From Virgibacillus aidingensis (GTDB taxonomy: Bacteria; Bacillota; Bacilli; Bacillales; Amphibacillaceae), in assembly GCF_010994035.1 (NCBI RefSeq), contig NZ_WIXN01000006.1, positions 62,001 to 126,000 of the forward strand: DNA of 64,000 nt, read 5' to 3'. Made by a program: the position numbers and the translations under genes. The notes beneath the pieces were generated by a model that was not told where the DNA came from, did no database searches, and saw nothing but the letters and a program-made list of their open reading frames with translations. Below, in pieces: positions 9,982 through 17,835 of this stretch. Every line of letters begins with the position of its first letter. The first letter of the stretch is position 1.

Positions 9982-10141
9982 GATACACCATCCTTTCTTG
10001 TCTCCTTTATAGTACATATGCGTCCATATATGGAAAAAGAACAAAAAAAGATAGCCATAAATCACAGTTTTTATTTCTCCGGGAAGAGAGCAAATTTCAG
10101 CCAATCAGAGGATTATATATTTTCAGCATCTGATAAACTTA

Positions 10142-10170
10142 TTGACATTTGGGTTTACAAACCGTATAAT
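10142..10170 (+). promoter_or_regulatory. Sigma-A promoter of the ArsR-like regulator, with candidate operators
   Basis: TTGACA (10142-10147), 17-bp spacer, TATAAT (10165-10170) is a near-consensus promoter. The spacer contains the palindrome GGTTTACAAACC; a related ATTTACAAAT follows at about 10203. This layout fits autorepression by the encoded winged-helix protein, which is inference. Confidence 0.75.
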
Positions 10171-10234
10171 ACCTGCAAATAATGCATTTAGATTTGCAAA
10201 ATGATTTACAAATATAAACCCGCAGGTGATAATA

Positions 10235-10723
10235 ATGGACGGAAAAAAGACGAATAAACATGAAGCGATGGAAATAAACTGGGAGCAGCAAAAAGTAATA
10301 TCCAATCCTTTGCGTTCAAGAATAATTGCTTTGCTTTACGAACAGCCCATGACACCTAAACAAACAGCTGATCAATTGGGGAAAAACCCCGGGACTGTAT
10401 ACTATCATATTCAACAGCTTGTGAAGCATAATATTTTAGAAGTGGACGATGTCCGTACAGATAAAGGAATTGTAGAAAAATATTATAGAGCCAAAGCCGG
10501 ATCTTTTAAAAACCCGGAAGCTGCATCCCCGGCAGGACATGTTGATGGCAGATCGGCAAATGTGTATTTGTCCAAAGAACTTTTAGCAAAATTAAGCAAA
10601 GATATCGAGGAACTTTTCTTTAATTATGGCCATTTATCCTATAAAGAAAAGGATAGTGAAGAACAATCACCGTACTCTATAGAATTTCTTATAAAAGAAT
10701 TTAAAGAGAATGATAAGGATTAA
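10235..10723 (+). CDS. Winged-helix (ArsR-like) transcriptional regulator
   Basis: 162 residues. An N-terminal winged helix-turn-helix is visible at about residues 12-80: ISNPLRSRIIALLYEQPMTP, then QTADQLGKNPGTVYYHIQQL as recognition helix and the wing ILEVDDVRTDKGIVEKYYRA. The rest is an acidic helical tail without recognised ligand-binding motifs and without an obvious metal site. It is divergent from bofA and inserted between bofA and yaaL, which are adjacent in B. subtilis. A second ATG nine bases upstream (10226) cannot be excluded. Target unknown. Confidence 0.8.
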   Translation: MDGKKTNKHEAMEINWEQQKVISNPLRSRIIALLYEQPMTPKQTADQLGKNPGTVYYHIQQLVKHNILEVDDVRTDKGIVEKYYRAKAGSFKNPEAASPAGHVDGRSANVYLSKELLAKLSKDIEELFFNYGHLSYKEKDSEEQSPYSIEFLIKEFKENDKD

Positions 10724-10852
10724 TGGAGAAATTTAAAACCATTTATGACAGAAAGAAACTTTTAAATTTTAATGTCAGAATACTAAATAAGAAAAACCTG
10801 CACTTACGCAGTTAATGCCATATTTTTATGCAGCATGCAGGAAAGTCATTTC

Positions 10853-10880
10853 AAAAAACGCTCAATTTGAGCGTTTTTTT
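10853..10880. terminator. Bidirectional terminator
   Basis: Perfect hairpin AAAACGCTCAAATTGAGCGTTTT-type with A and T runs on the two sides, between the regulator gene (plus) and yaaL (minus). It can serve both convergent genes. Confidence 0.8.
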
Positions 10881-10978
10881 GCTTGCTGCAATTTTTTAGG
10901 GTGTTTGTTCATTTAAATTAATTGCAGCTTTTCTCTTCCTGCATTTCTATCATTATACTAATCTATATATCCGGTAAA

Positions 10979-11206
10979 TTACTTCCGCATCTTCCATGCA
11001 TTCACACCGCGATGGCGGGCCTCACGCAGCAGGAATAAATACTGCGCCCGCAGTGCTTTTGCCTGATAATATCCATTTACTGTCGGTTCCATGCTTTGGT
11101 CTATAATAGACTGAACCTGCTTCCATTCTGATTGCAACGAAAAAATAGTATTTAATAATTGCTTGTCTATATCTTTTTTCCTGACTTTTCTAGCCATGCA
11201 TGTCAC
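10979..11206 (-). CDS. yaaL: DUF2508 family protein YaaL
   Basis: 75 residues, basic and helical; the block YYQAKALRAQYLFLLREARHRGV is characteristic of YaaL (DUF2508). Function unknown. It follows recR by 6 bp, as in other Bacillaceae, and is likely cotranscribed with it. The third-residue-plus ATG (MARKVRK) at 11197 is an equally possible start. Confidence 0.88.
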   Translation of the reverse strand: MTCMARKVRKKDIDKQLLNTIFSLQSEWKQVQSIIDQSMEPTVNGYYQAKALRAQYLFLLREARHRGVNAWKMRK

Positions 11207-11212
11207 CCGACC

Positions 11213-11809
11213 CTACAAATCTCTTCTTCCTTCAAGTGCTTTTGATAATGTTACTTCATCGGCATACTCCAAATCCCCGCCAACCGGCAGACCATGGGCA
11301 ATTCTCGTCGTCCGGATTCCGGATGGTTTCACAAGGCGGGAGATATACATAGCCGTAGCTTCTCCTTCAATATTTGGATTGGTGGCAAGGATCAGCTCCT
11401 CTACTTCCTCGTCTTTCAGCCGATTGATCAGTGCCGGGACGTTAATATCCTCCGGCCCTATTCCATCCATTGGGGAAATCGCTCCATGCAGCACATGGTA
11501 CTTTCCCTGATAATCTTTCATTTTTTCCATGGCAATCACATCTTTTGGGTCCTGCACGACACAAATAATCGAGGCATCGCGTGAGGTATCCTTGCATATC
11601 GGACAGGGATCCTCATCTGTTATATTTCCGCAGACGGAACAGTGTGTCAGTTCCCGTTTTGCACTTACCAATGCCTTTGCAAAATTTAACACATCATCTT
11701 CTTTCATATTCAAAACAAAAAATGCCAGACGGACTGCTGTTTTCGGCCCGATCCCCGGCAATTTCGTAAAACTGTCAATGAGTTTGGATATAGGTTCTGG
11801 GTAATACAT
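11213..11809 (-). CDS. recR: Recombination protein RecR
   Basis: 198 residues. RecR with RecF/RecO loads RecA at gaps. The helix-hairpin-helix [22 protein letters not shown] is N-terminal, followed by a zinc finger [16 protein letters not shown] and a Toprim domain ([34 protein letters not shown]). The C-terminal [23 protein letters not shown] is conserved. Operon ebfC-recR-yaaL. Confidence 0.96.
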   Translation of the reverse strand: MYYPEPISKLIDSFTKLPGIGPKTAVRLAFFVLNMKEDDVLNFAKALVSAKRELTHCSVCGNITDEDPCPICKDTSRDASIICVVQDPKDVIAMEKMKDYQGKYHVLHGAISPMDGIGPEDINVPALINRLKDEEVEELILATNPNIEGEATAMYISRLVKPSGIRTTRIAHGLPVGGDLEYADEVTLSKALEGRRDL

Positions 11810-11952
11810 ATGATGTTCCTCCTAGAACGAAGACGCGCCCTGCCTGCAGGCAAGTGCATATAAAAGACCATGGACTTATCACCGGGCATAGCCGGTGAAA
11901 GCCCGTTTATTATTGATATTTGGAAAATATGCATTTGTAAACAGTTCACAAA

Positions 11953-12276
11953 TTACATCATACCCGGAGGCATATTCAGTCCTTTTGTAAATTGGCCCAT
12001 TGTCTCATTTGTTTTATCGTCTACTTGTTTAATGACGTCATTGGTTGCTGCAAGAACAAGATCCTGAAGCATTTCCACATCATCCGGATCTACAACCTCT
12101 TCTTTAATTTGTACATCGGTTATTTCCTTTTTTCCATTGGCAGTTACTGTAACCATTCCACCCCCGGCGGAGGCTTCAAACGTCATCTCATAAAGTTCAT
12201 CCTGTGCCTTCATCATTTTCTTCTGCATTTTCTGCATCTGTTTCATCATATTATTCATATTTCCCATACCCTTCAT
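11953..12276 (-). CDS. ebfC: Nucleoid-associated protein EbfC/YaaK
   Basis: 107 residues of the YbaB/EbfC DNA-binding family. The N-terminus is methionine-rich ([17 protein letters not shown]) and the body shows [34 protein letters not shown], both hallmarks. I chose the ATG at 12276, with AAAGGAG at usable spacing; an in-frame TTG at 12285 directly abuts that site and is unlikely. It lies between dnaX and recR, the conserved order. Confidence 0.92.
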   Translation of the reverse strand: MKGMGNMNNMMKQMQKMQKKMMKAQDELYEMTFEASAGGGMVTVTANGKKEITDVQIKEEVVDPDDVEMLQDLVLAATNDVIKQVDDKTNETMGQFTKGLNMPPGMM

Positions 12277-12362
12277 GGAAAACAACTCCTTTTTATGCTG
12301 TATTTTAATCTATAGTAAACTGCTGCCCATCATCCGGCAGCCTGAACATTTCATTCGTCTTT

Positions 12363-14054
12363 CTAATCATGGACTTCCAGCAGATCTTCTCCCACAAGTT
12401 CTTTGGCCTGCTCTACGATGGGGTCCGGTTTTTGTTCTTCTTCCCTGGTGGCGGCTTGCTCCTGATGATTTATAAATTCTGTCCTGACTTCCTGCCAGGC
12501 TTGTTCCGGTATTGGAATAATAGTCAGTGATTTGCCCATCACACTGCCTAAAACTGTTTCAACCGTTTGCCTGTGATCAAGAAACAGGGAACAATGAATT
12601 TCATATTTAAAGGCGACAACCACAGCGTCTTCCGATACTGCAACAGGCTTACTGTCCTGAATCGTCGCATGTGCAGGGGCATTGGCTGTTTTTAACTGGG
12701 ATAAAAAGGAACCCCATTGGCCCTGTACCTGTTTTCTCAAATTCTTTTCCGCCTGCTGGACAACATTCCGAATCCTTTCGTAAGGCACTTTAAAACTGGT
12801 CTTAGAGGATCTGGCCTGCGTTCTTTGCACTTCTCTTCTTGGTGCAGGCTGTGTGTTCCCTGCTGATTGCTGTTTTAAGCCGGCTATTTCTTTTTCCAGC
12901 TGATCCAATTTTGAAGTCAGCTTCATAACGGCAGCTGCGTCCTGGGTATCAGCAGCTGATTCCTGTTTTTGATAGCGGTTTGTAATGGTAATAATGGCTA
13001 TTTCTATAAAAACTTTCGGGCTGGTCGTCCATTTGATTTCCTGCTGGCACTGGTTTAATTCCATGATCGCTTCCTGAATCCATTCGTTGGATACCTGCTC
13101 GGTAATTGCTTTAAAGCTTTCATCCACTCTGGCACGCTCCAGAAGCCCCCCTAATTCCGGGGCACTTTTGAAGAGCAAAAGATCCCGCATAAAATAGATG
13201 AGATCATAAACAAAGCGGGCCGGATCTTTTCCGCCGGCAATCAGTTTATCGAGCATGGTTAGGGCACTTTGTACATCCTTTTCATGCATCACTTTTACAA
13301 TGTCAGTCAGGATTTGCTGGGAGACGCCTCCTGTTACAGCAAGCACATCTTCCAGTTCAACCGTATCATTACTGTAGGAGATTGCCTGATCCAAAATACT
13401 TAATGCATCCCGCATCCCGCCTTCTGCCGCTAAAGCAACGGTCTCCAGTGCTTCCGGAGAAACCTCTATATTTTCCATTTCAAGGATTGTATTCATACGG
13501 TCTACAATAGTCTGATTGGAAATCGGTTTAAAATCAAATCGCTGACATCTGGAAAGAATCGTTAGCGGGATTTTATGCGGTTCCGTTGTGGCTAAAATAA
13601 ACACCACGTGCTTTGGCGGCTCCTCCAAAGTTTTTAACAATGCGTTAAAGGCATTCACGGAGATCATGTGCACTTCATCAATAATATACACTTTATATGG
13701 CACAGAGCTGGAGGCGTACTTTACTTTATCGCGGATTTCCCGAATATCCTCCACACTGGTATTTGATGCAGCATCAATTTCAATGACATCCGAAATGGAA
13801 CCATCCTGAATACCGAGGCAGGCTGCACATTCATTGCATGGTTCTTTCACCGGCGCATGCTCGCAATTAATCGTTTTGGCAAAAATCTTGGCAGCACTTG
13901 TTTTTCCTGTTCCCCTTGGACCGGAAAATACATAGGCATGAGAAAATTTTTCCTGAACAATCGCATTTTGCAGCGTTCTCGTTATATGGGTTTGTCCAAC
14001 TACATCCTGAAATTGTTTTGGTCGCCATACGCGGTATAACGCCTGATAGCTCAT
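12363..14054 (-). CDS. dnaX: DNA polymerase III subunits gamma/tau
   Basis: 563 residues, clamp-loader ATPase. The AAA+ P-loop is GPRGTGKTSAAKIFA, the zinc module is CEHAPVKEPCNECAAC, Walker B region IIDEVHMIS and sensor 1 ILATTEPHKIPLTILSRCQRFDF. After the collar domain a Gln-rich linker and tau-type C-terminal domain follow. Length is typical for Bacillus DnaX. It starts the dnaX-ebfC-recR-yaaL operon downstream of the SRP RNA gene. Confidence 0.96.
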   Translation of the reverse strand: MSYQALYRVWRPKQFQDVVGQTHITRTLQNAIVQEKFSHAYVFSGPRGTGKTSAAKIFAKTINCEHAPVKEPCNECAACLGIQDGSISDVIEIDAASNTSVEDIREIRDKVKYASSSVPYKVYIIDEVHMISVNAFNALLKTLEEPPKHVVFILATTEPHKIPLTILSRCQRFDFKPISNQTIVDRMNTILEMENIEVSPEALETVALAAEGGMRDALSILDQAISYSNDTVELEDVLAVTGGVSQQILTDIVKVMHEKDVQSALTMLDKLIAGGKDPARFVYDLIYFMRDLLLFKSAPELGGLLERARVDESFKAITEQVSNEWIQEAIMELNQCQQEIKWTTSPKVFIEIAIITITNRYQKQESAADTQDAAAVMKLTSKLDQLEKEIAGLKQQSAGNTQPAPRREVQRTQARSSKTSFKVPYERIRNVVQQAEKNLRKQVQGQWGSFLSQLKTANAPAHATIQDSKPVAVSEDAVVVAFKYEIHCSLFLDHRQTVETVLGSVMGKSLTIIPIPEQAWQEVRTEFINHQEQAATREEEQKPDPIVEQAKELVGEDLLEVHD

Positions 14055-14159
14055 AATTAAAATCCCCTCTTTTATCTCCTTCTAATTATACTCTATTTTG
14101 GGGGTGATTGTGAACCTTGGAGACAAATTTTAAAAGGAGATATACACAGGACGACTTTA

Positions 14160-14196
14160 AAAAGAGAAATCAGCATAAAGCCGATTTCCCTTTTTC
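14160..14196 (-). terminator. Terminator after the Spo0E-like gene
   Basis: Short stem GAAATC / GATTTC with a T run on the minus strand, about 50 bp past the spo0E-like stop. Confidence 0.6.
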
Positions 14197-14246
14197 TCAG
14201 ATGGAAAGTCTTCAGCGAAAATTATTTTTTTGAACGTATTCGCTTG

Positions 14247-14435
14247 TTAAATACAGCTTAAATTGTTTATGTAATACTTATTCATAAGCTGATCCAGCTG
14301 CTGACTGCATTTAATGGTTCGTTCATCCTTTAATCCATATTTTTTGCCGAGTTCAATCATCTCTTTTTTCTTTATTACAATATTATCCGGCACGTGAAAG
14401 TCACTCGGCACTCCTCGTATTACCCCTTGTTCCAT
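14247..14435 (-). CDS. Spo0E-like sporulation regulatory protein
   Basis: 62 residues. The Spo0E family signature is visible in IELGKKYGLKDERTIKCSQQ followed by LDQLMNKYY: two short helices with the SQxLDxL core used by Spo0E, YisI and YnzD to dephosphorylate Spo0A~P. Only the family is certain; the phosphatase role here is inferred. Start chosen at 14435 (MEQGVIRGV) after AAGGAAAAAG. An upstream ATG at 14480 would add 15 residues not typical for the family. Confidence 0.82.
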   Translation of the reverse strand: MEQGVIRGVPSDFHVPDNIVIKKKEMIELGKKYGLKDERTIKCSQQLDQLMNKYYINNLSCI

Positions 14436-14647
14436 ATTACTTTTTCCTTTCCATATATAGTAGCGTTTAAAAAAATACAACCATGAGTAATTATGCCCAC
14501 TTAAAATAAAAAATCAAGGCATTCGACAATCAAAGTCAAAAGAACATATAATTAGACAAAAATATATAGGAAAAATGGAAGATATTGGGGTAATGACCAG
14601 ATTCTATCATGTTCCCGGTTAATTTAGCTTTTTAGCATTTTCATCAG

Positions 14648-14690
14648 AAAAAAATCCCTCTGACTGGACAATCAGCAGAGGGATTTTTTA
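14648..14690 (-). terminator. Terminator downstream of the SRP RNA
   Basis: Stem AATCCCTCTG / CAGAGGGATT (loop ACTGGACAAT region) flanked by A and T runs, just beyond the 3' end of the SRP RNA on the minus strand. Confidence 0.8.
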
Positions 14691-14696
14691 TATATG

Positions 14697-14974
14697 TAAG
14701 CCGTGCACCCATCATCGATGTGACAGCCCTATGCGCTACTTAATTTCATGGCTCGGCCCAGGTGACCCTGCGGCACACAGGAATGACCACTTACTGCTGC
14801 TTCCTTCCGGACCTGACAGGATTCATGGGTTCCTGTTGCGCAGGACCTGAACGTCAGCACCACTCCATTAAGGCAGACCATAAAGCTGTCCCACCTCAGA
14901 TGGGAATTCGGCCTCGCTATAGCGGATTGCGAGTACAGGGCACCGCTACCTCCCCGCTTAGCACGGCACTCTTC
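14697..14974 (-). ncRNA. scr: Signal recognition particle RNA, large (Bacillus) type
   Basis: About 275 nt. On the minus strand the 5' end GCCGTGCTAAGCGGGGAGGT leads into an Alu-like domain (GGTAGCGGTGCCCTGTA), and the apical S-domain contains CAGGTCCGGAAGGAAGCAGC with the conserved GGAA tetraloop. The ends pair (GTGCCGTGC with GCACGGC). The Alu domain makes this the long B. subtilis kind. Location between tadA and dnaX matches B. subtilis scr. Exact ends are estimated from pairing. Confidence 0.92.
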
Positions 14975-15158
14975 ATTATAACATGTCTGAGTAAAAATGC
15001 AATATGGGGTTTTATGGCAGTGACCGGAGAAATAAGCAGCGGAACACCATACGAACGTATTGAAATTTTTGGCCAATAAAGTTTTTGAACTCGAAAAAGA
15101 ATATATAAACTGGATAACAATTAAAATACTTACAATACAAAATAAGGGATGAGGTTAC

Positions 15159-15626
15159 TTAGTCTTTCCTGTTTTTCCTCTCCCGGAGGCCCTTAAAAAA
15201 GTCCTTCAGCAGCTGTCCGCATTCTTTTTCCAGCACACCGGAAGTTACTCCCGCCTGGTGATTGAAACGTTCATCATTCAGCAGATTCACCAACGAATGG
15301 ACACTTCCTGCTTTTGGATCTGGAGCACCATATACCACCCGCTTTATGCGTGATTGTAAAATAGCCCCCGCGCACATGGGACAGGGCTCCAGCGTTACGT
15401 AGAGCGTGCAGTCCTCCAGCCGCCAGCTTCCCATTTTTTCATTTGCTTTTTGAATAGCGATCAGTTCAGCATGGGACAATGTCGTTTGGGAAGTTTCCCT
15501 GATATTATAGCCCGTTCCAATAATTTCATTATCATGAACCACCACAGCTCCAATCGGCACTTCGTTATATGTTAATGCCTCTTTTGCCTGTTTTATTGCC
15601 AATTGCATATATTGTTCGTCTGTCAT
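15159..15626 (-). CDS. tadA: tRNA-specific adenosine deaminase
   Basis: 155 residues from the chosen start. TadA converts A34 to inosine in tRNA-Arg(ACG). The zinc/catalytic motifs are HAELIAI (HAE) and EPCPMCAGA (PCxxC), with the neighbouring NLRETSQ-like NIRETSQTTLSHAE context. The ATG at 15626 (MTDEQYMQLAI) aligns best with B. subtilis TadA; an ATG three codons upstream at 15635 is also possible, and neither has a strong ribosome site. Confidence 0.94.
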   Translation of the reverse strand: MTDEQYMQLAIKQAKEALTYNEVPIGAVVVHDNEIIGTGYNIRETSQTTLSHAELIAIQKANEKMGSWRLEDCTLYVTLEPCPMCAGAILQSRIKRVVYGAPDPKAGSVHSLVNLLNDERFNHQAGVTSGVLEKECGQLLKDFFKGLRERKNRKD

Positions 15627-15743
15627 GACCGTCACATCACTTTATTCAAAATTATTTTATACTCTTCCATAAGTTTTAAAACAGGACAAAAAGGAAAACG
15701 TGAATAATAATGTTTTTCCTTTTGACCCACCAAGGAGGTAATT

Positions 15744-16277
15744 ATGGAAAATTCACTGGATAATACAGTTGTGCTGTTCGTTGATGTCATTAATGATTTT
15801 GATTTTATCGGTGGAGAGCGCCTGCAGAAACATACAGAAGAAATGCTGCCCAATATGATCAATCTAAGAAAGTTTGCCAAGGAAAATGATATACCCACCA
15901 TATATATTAATGATCATTATGGCATGTGGCAAGCAGACTTTAATAAAATCATCGATTACTGCAAAAATGAACGGAGTGAAGAAATTATAGATGCACTTAA
16001 ACCGGATCATCATGATTACTTTTTAATCAAGCCGCAGCATTCCGCTTTTTTTCAGACACCACTTCAATCTCTCCTGATTGAGCTGGACCGCACACACCTT
16101 ATCATTAGCGGCATTGCCGGGGATATCTGCATATTATTTACAGCAAAGGATGCCTATATGTACCAATACAACATGCATATTCCGCAAAATTGCATGGCTT
16201 CAGAAGAAAAAGAGAATAACGAGTATGCACTGTATTTAATGCATTCGGTGATGAAGGCGGATATTCGGCCGTTTTAA
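15744..16277 (+). CDS. yaaI: Isochorismatase-family cysteine hydrolase YaaI
   Basis: 177 residues. The catalytic triad of the cysteine hydrolase family is visible as Asp in VLFVDVINDFDF, Lys in FLIKPQHSAFFQTPL and Cys in ISGIAGDICILFTAKDA. These enzymes act on amides or vinyl ethers such as nicotinamide; substrate here is unknown. AAGGAGG precedes the ATG. It is divergent from tadA and 67 bp before yaaH, as in B. subtilis. Confidence 0.88.
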   Translation: MENSLDNTVVLFVDVINDFDFIGGERLQKHTEEMLPNMINLRKFAKENDIPTIYINDHYGMWQADFNKIIDYCKNERSEEIIDALKPDHHDYFLIKPQHSAFFQTPLQSLLIELDRTHLIISGIAGDICILFTAKDAYMYQYNMHIPQNCMASEEKENNEYALYLMHSVMKADIRPF

Positions 16278-16292
16278 GCAGACATATCCAAC

Positions 16293-16340
16293 ACTCCCTC
16301 CTCATAAAATGTAAGTAGCATTTCTTGAAAAGGAGGGAGT
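16293..16340 (+). promoter_or_regulatory. Inverted repeat overlapping the yaaH ribosome site
   Basis: A perfect 10-bp inverted repeat, ACTCCCTCCT and AGGAGGGAGT, with a 28-nt loop. The right arm is the yaaH Shine-Dalgarno sequence, and TTTTC follows. It may be the yaaI terminator, an RBS-hiding hairpin in read-through RNA, or both. Confidence 0.6.
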
Positions 16341-16344
16341 TTTC

Positions 16345-17634
16345 TTGCAAATCCATGTAGTACAGCAAGGAGAGACGATATTTCAGATCGCCAATACATA
16401 TGATATTTCCGGACAAATCATCATAGATGCGAATGAGCTGGAGACACCGGATCAATTAGTTGTCGGTCAGGCGTTGGTTATTCCAATTACCGGTCAATAT
16501 TATTTTGTGCAGCCGGGTGACAGCCTGTTCTCCATTGGTCAAACATTTGGCATATCTTACGAAGAGCTGGCCCAAATTAACGCGATACCCGTGAATAATA
16601 TACTTCCCATCGGCCTGCGTTTATATATTCCGCCCCGGGAGAAGCGTGCCATTCAGTCGAATGCCTATATTGAGCCAATAGGAGAATCTGTTTCGGAAAC
16701 CCTGGAAAATGCAGCTGCAAAAGCTGCACCGTACCTCACATTTCTAGCCATTTTCAGCTATCGGGTAAATCGGGATGGAACATTAACCCCGCCTCCCCTC
16801 AATGGACTGGTGGAGACAGCAAATGCAAACGATACGGCATTAATGCTTGTCGTCACCAATCTGGAGGAGGGGGCATTCAGTGAAGAACTCGGCCACATTA
16901 TACTGACCGTGCAGGCTGTGCAGAATACTTTGCTTGATCAGATTGTCAACATCGCACAGGAAACAGGTTATCGGGATGTGCATTTTGATTTTGAATTTCT
17001 GCCTGCAGAGGACAGGGAAGCCTACAATGAATTCCTAAGAAAGGCGAAAGACCGGTTATCACAGGCTGGTTTACTCATGTCCACAGCAGTAGCGCCAAAA
17101 ACAAGTGCTGAACAAACCGGACAGTGGTATGAAGCACATGATTATGCTGCACATGGGGAGATTGCGGATTTTGTTGTATTGATGACTTATGAATGGGGAT
17201 ATACATTTGGCCCGCCGATGGCTGTTTCTCCAATCAATGAAGTAAGACGTGTAGTGGAATATGCGTTAACAGAAATGCCTGCTGAAAAAATTATTCTGGG
17301 GCAGAACTTATATGGCTATGACTGGACCCTTCCATTTGTAGAAGGAGGACCGGGTGCCCAGGCAGTCAGTCCGCAGCAGGCCATTGCTATTGCCAGGGAT
17401 AATAATGCGCAGATCCAATATGATGAGACAGCGCAGGCTCCGTTTTTTACTTATACGGATGCAGAAGGAAATGAGCATGAGGTATGGTTTGAAGATGCAA
17501 GATCCATTCAGGCAAAATTTGATTTAATAAAAGAATTGAATCTGCGGGGGATTGCCTATTGGAAATTGGGTCTCGCATTTCCGCAAAATTGGCTGTTGCT
17601 TCAGGATAACTTTGATATAACAAAACTGGAATAA
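16345..17634 (+). CDS. yaaH: Spore cortex-lytic/spore-coat glycosidase, LysM-GH18 (YaaH/SleL type)
   Basis: 429 residues with a TTG start after AAAGGAGGGAG. Two N-terminal LysM repeats (residues ~1-47 IHVVQQGETIFQIANTYDIS and ~50-95 YYFVQPGDSLFSIGQTFGIS) bind glycan. They are followed by a GH18 barrel with the active-site strand DVHFDFEFLPAED (DxxDxE-like with the catalytic Glu) and YEWGYTFGPPMAVSP. YaaH/SleL is an N-acetylglucosaminidase acting on spore cortex fragments at germination. Expression is probably mother-cell specific; I cannot point to a clean sigma-E box. Confidence 0.92.
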   Translation: MQIHVVQQGETIFQIANTYDISGQIIIDANELETPDQLVVGQALVIPITGQYYFVQPGDSLFSIGQTFGISYEELAQINAIPVNNILPIGLRLYIPPREKRAIQSNAYIEPIGESVSETLENAAAKAAPYLTFLAIFSYRVNRDGTLTPPPLNGLVETANANDTALMLVVTNLEEGAFSEELGHIILTVQAVQNTLLDQIVNIAQETGYRDVHFDFEFLPAEDREAYNEFLRKAKDRLSQAGLLMSTAVAPKTSAEQTGQWYEAHDYAAHGEIADFVVLMTYEWGYTFGPPMAVSPINEVRRVVEYALTEMPAEKIILGQNLYGYDWTLPFVEGGPGAQAVSPQQAIAIARDNNAQIQYDETAQAPFFTYTDAEGNEHEVWFEDARSIQAKFDLIKELNLRGIAYWKLGLAFPQNWLLLQDNFDITKLE

Positions 17635-17644
17635 GGAATCCTCG

Positions 17645-17683
17645 AGAGATGCTAACTCCATTTTGATTTAGTATCTCTTTTTT
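17645..17683 (+). terminator. Terminator after yaaH
   Basis: Stem GAGATGCTAA / TTAGTATCTC with a T run, 11 bp beyond the yaaH stop. Confidence 0.8.
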
Positions 17684-17774
17684 ACATTCCAAATGGTTTA
17701 ATGCCGTAATTATTTTTTTACACTAATTTAAATGAAAACGAGCGTACAGCTACTTTATAATTACAGTATGGGAG

Positions 17775-17806
17775 AAAAAGCTTGCCCGGAAAATTTCCGG
17801 GCAAGC
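17775..17806 (-). terminator. Terminator after the OmpA-domain lipoprotein gene
   Basis: Strong stem CTTGCCCGGAAA / TTTCCGGGCAAG followed on the minus strand by a T run, 30 bp past the lipoprotein stop. Confidence 0.85.
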
Positions 17807-17835
17807 GGTTATGCTGTTACCAGCGCTTCTTCCAA

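Noticed and set aside
14762-15079. Plus- and minus-strand frames of 105-115 codons near 14.9 kb
   Set aside because: They cover the SRP RNA gene; the sequence conservation is explained by the RNA.
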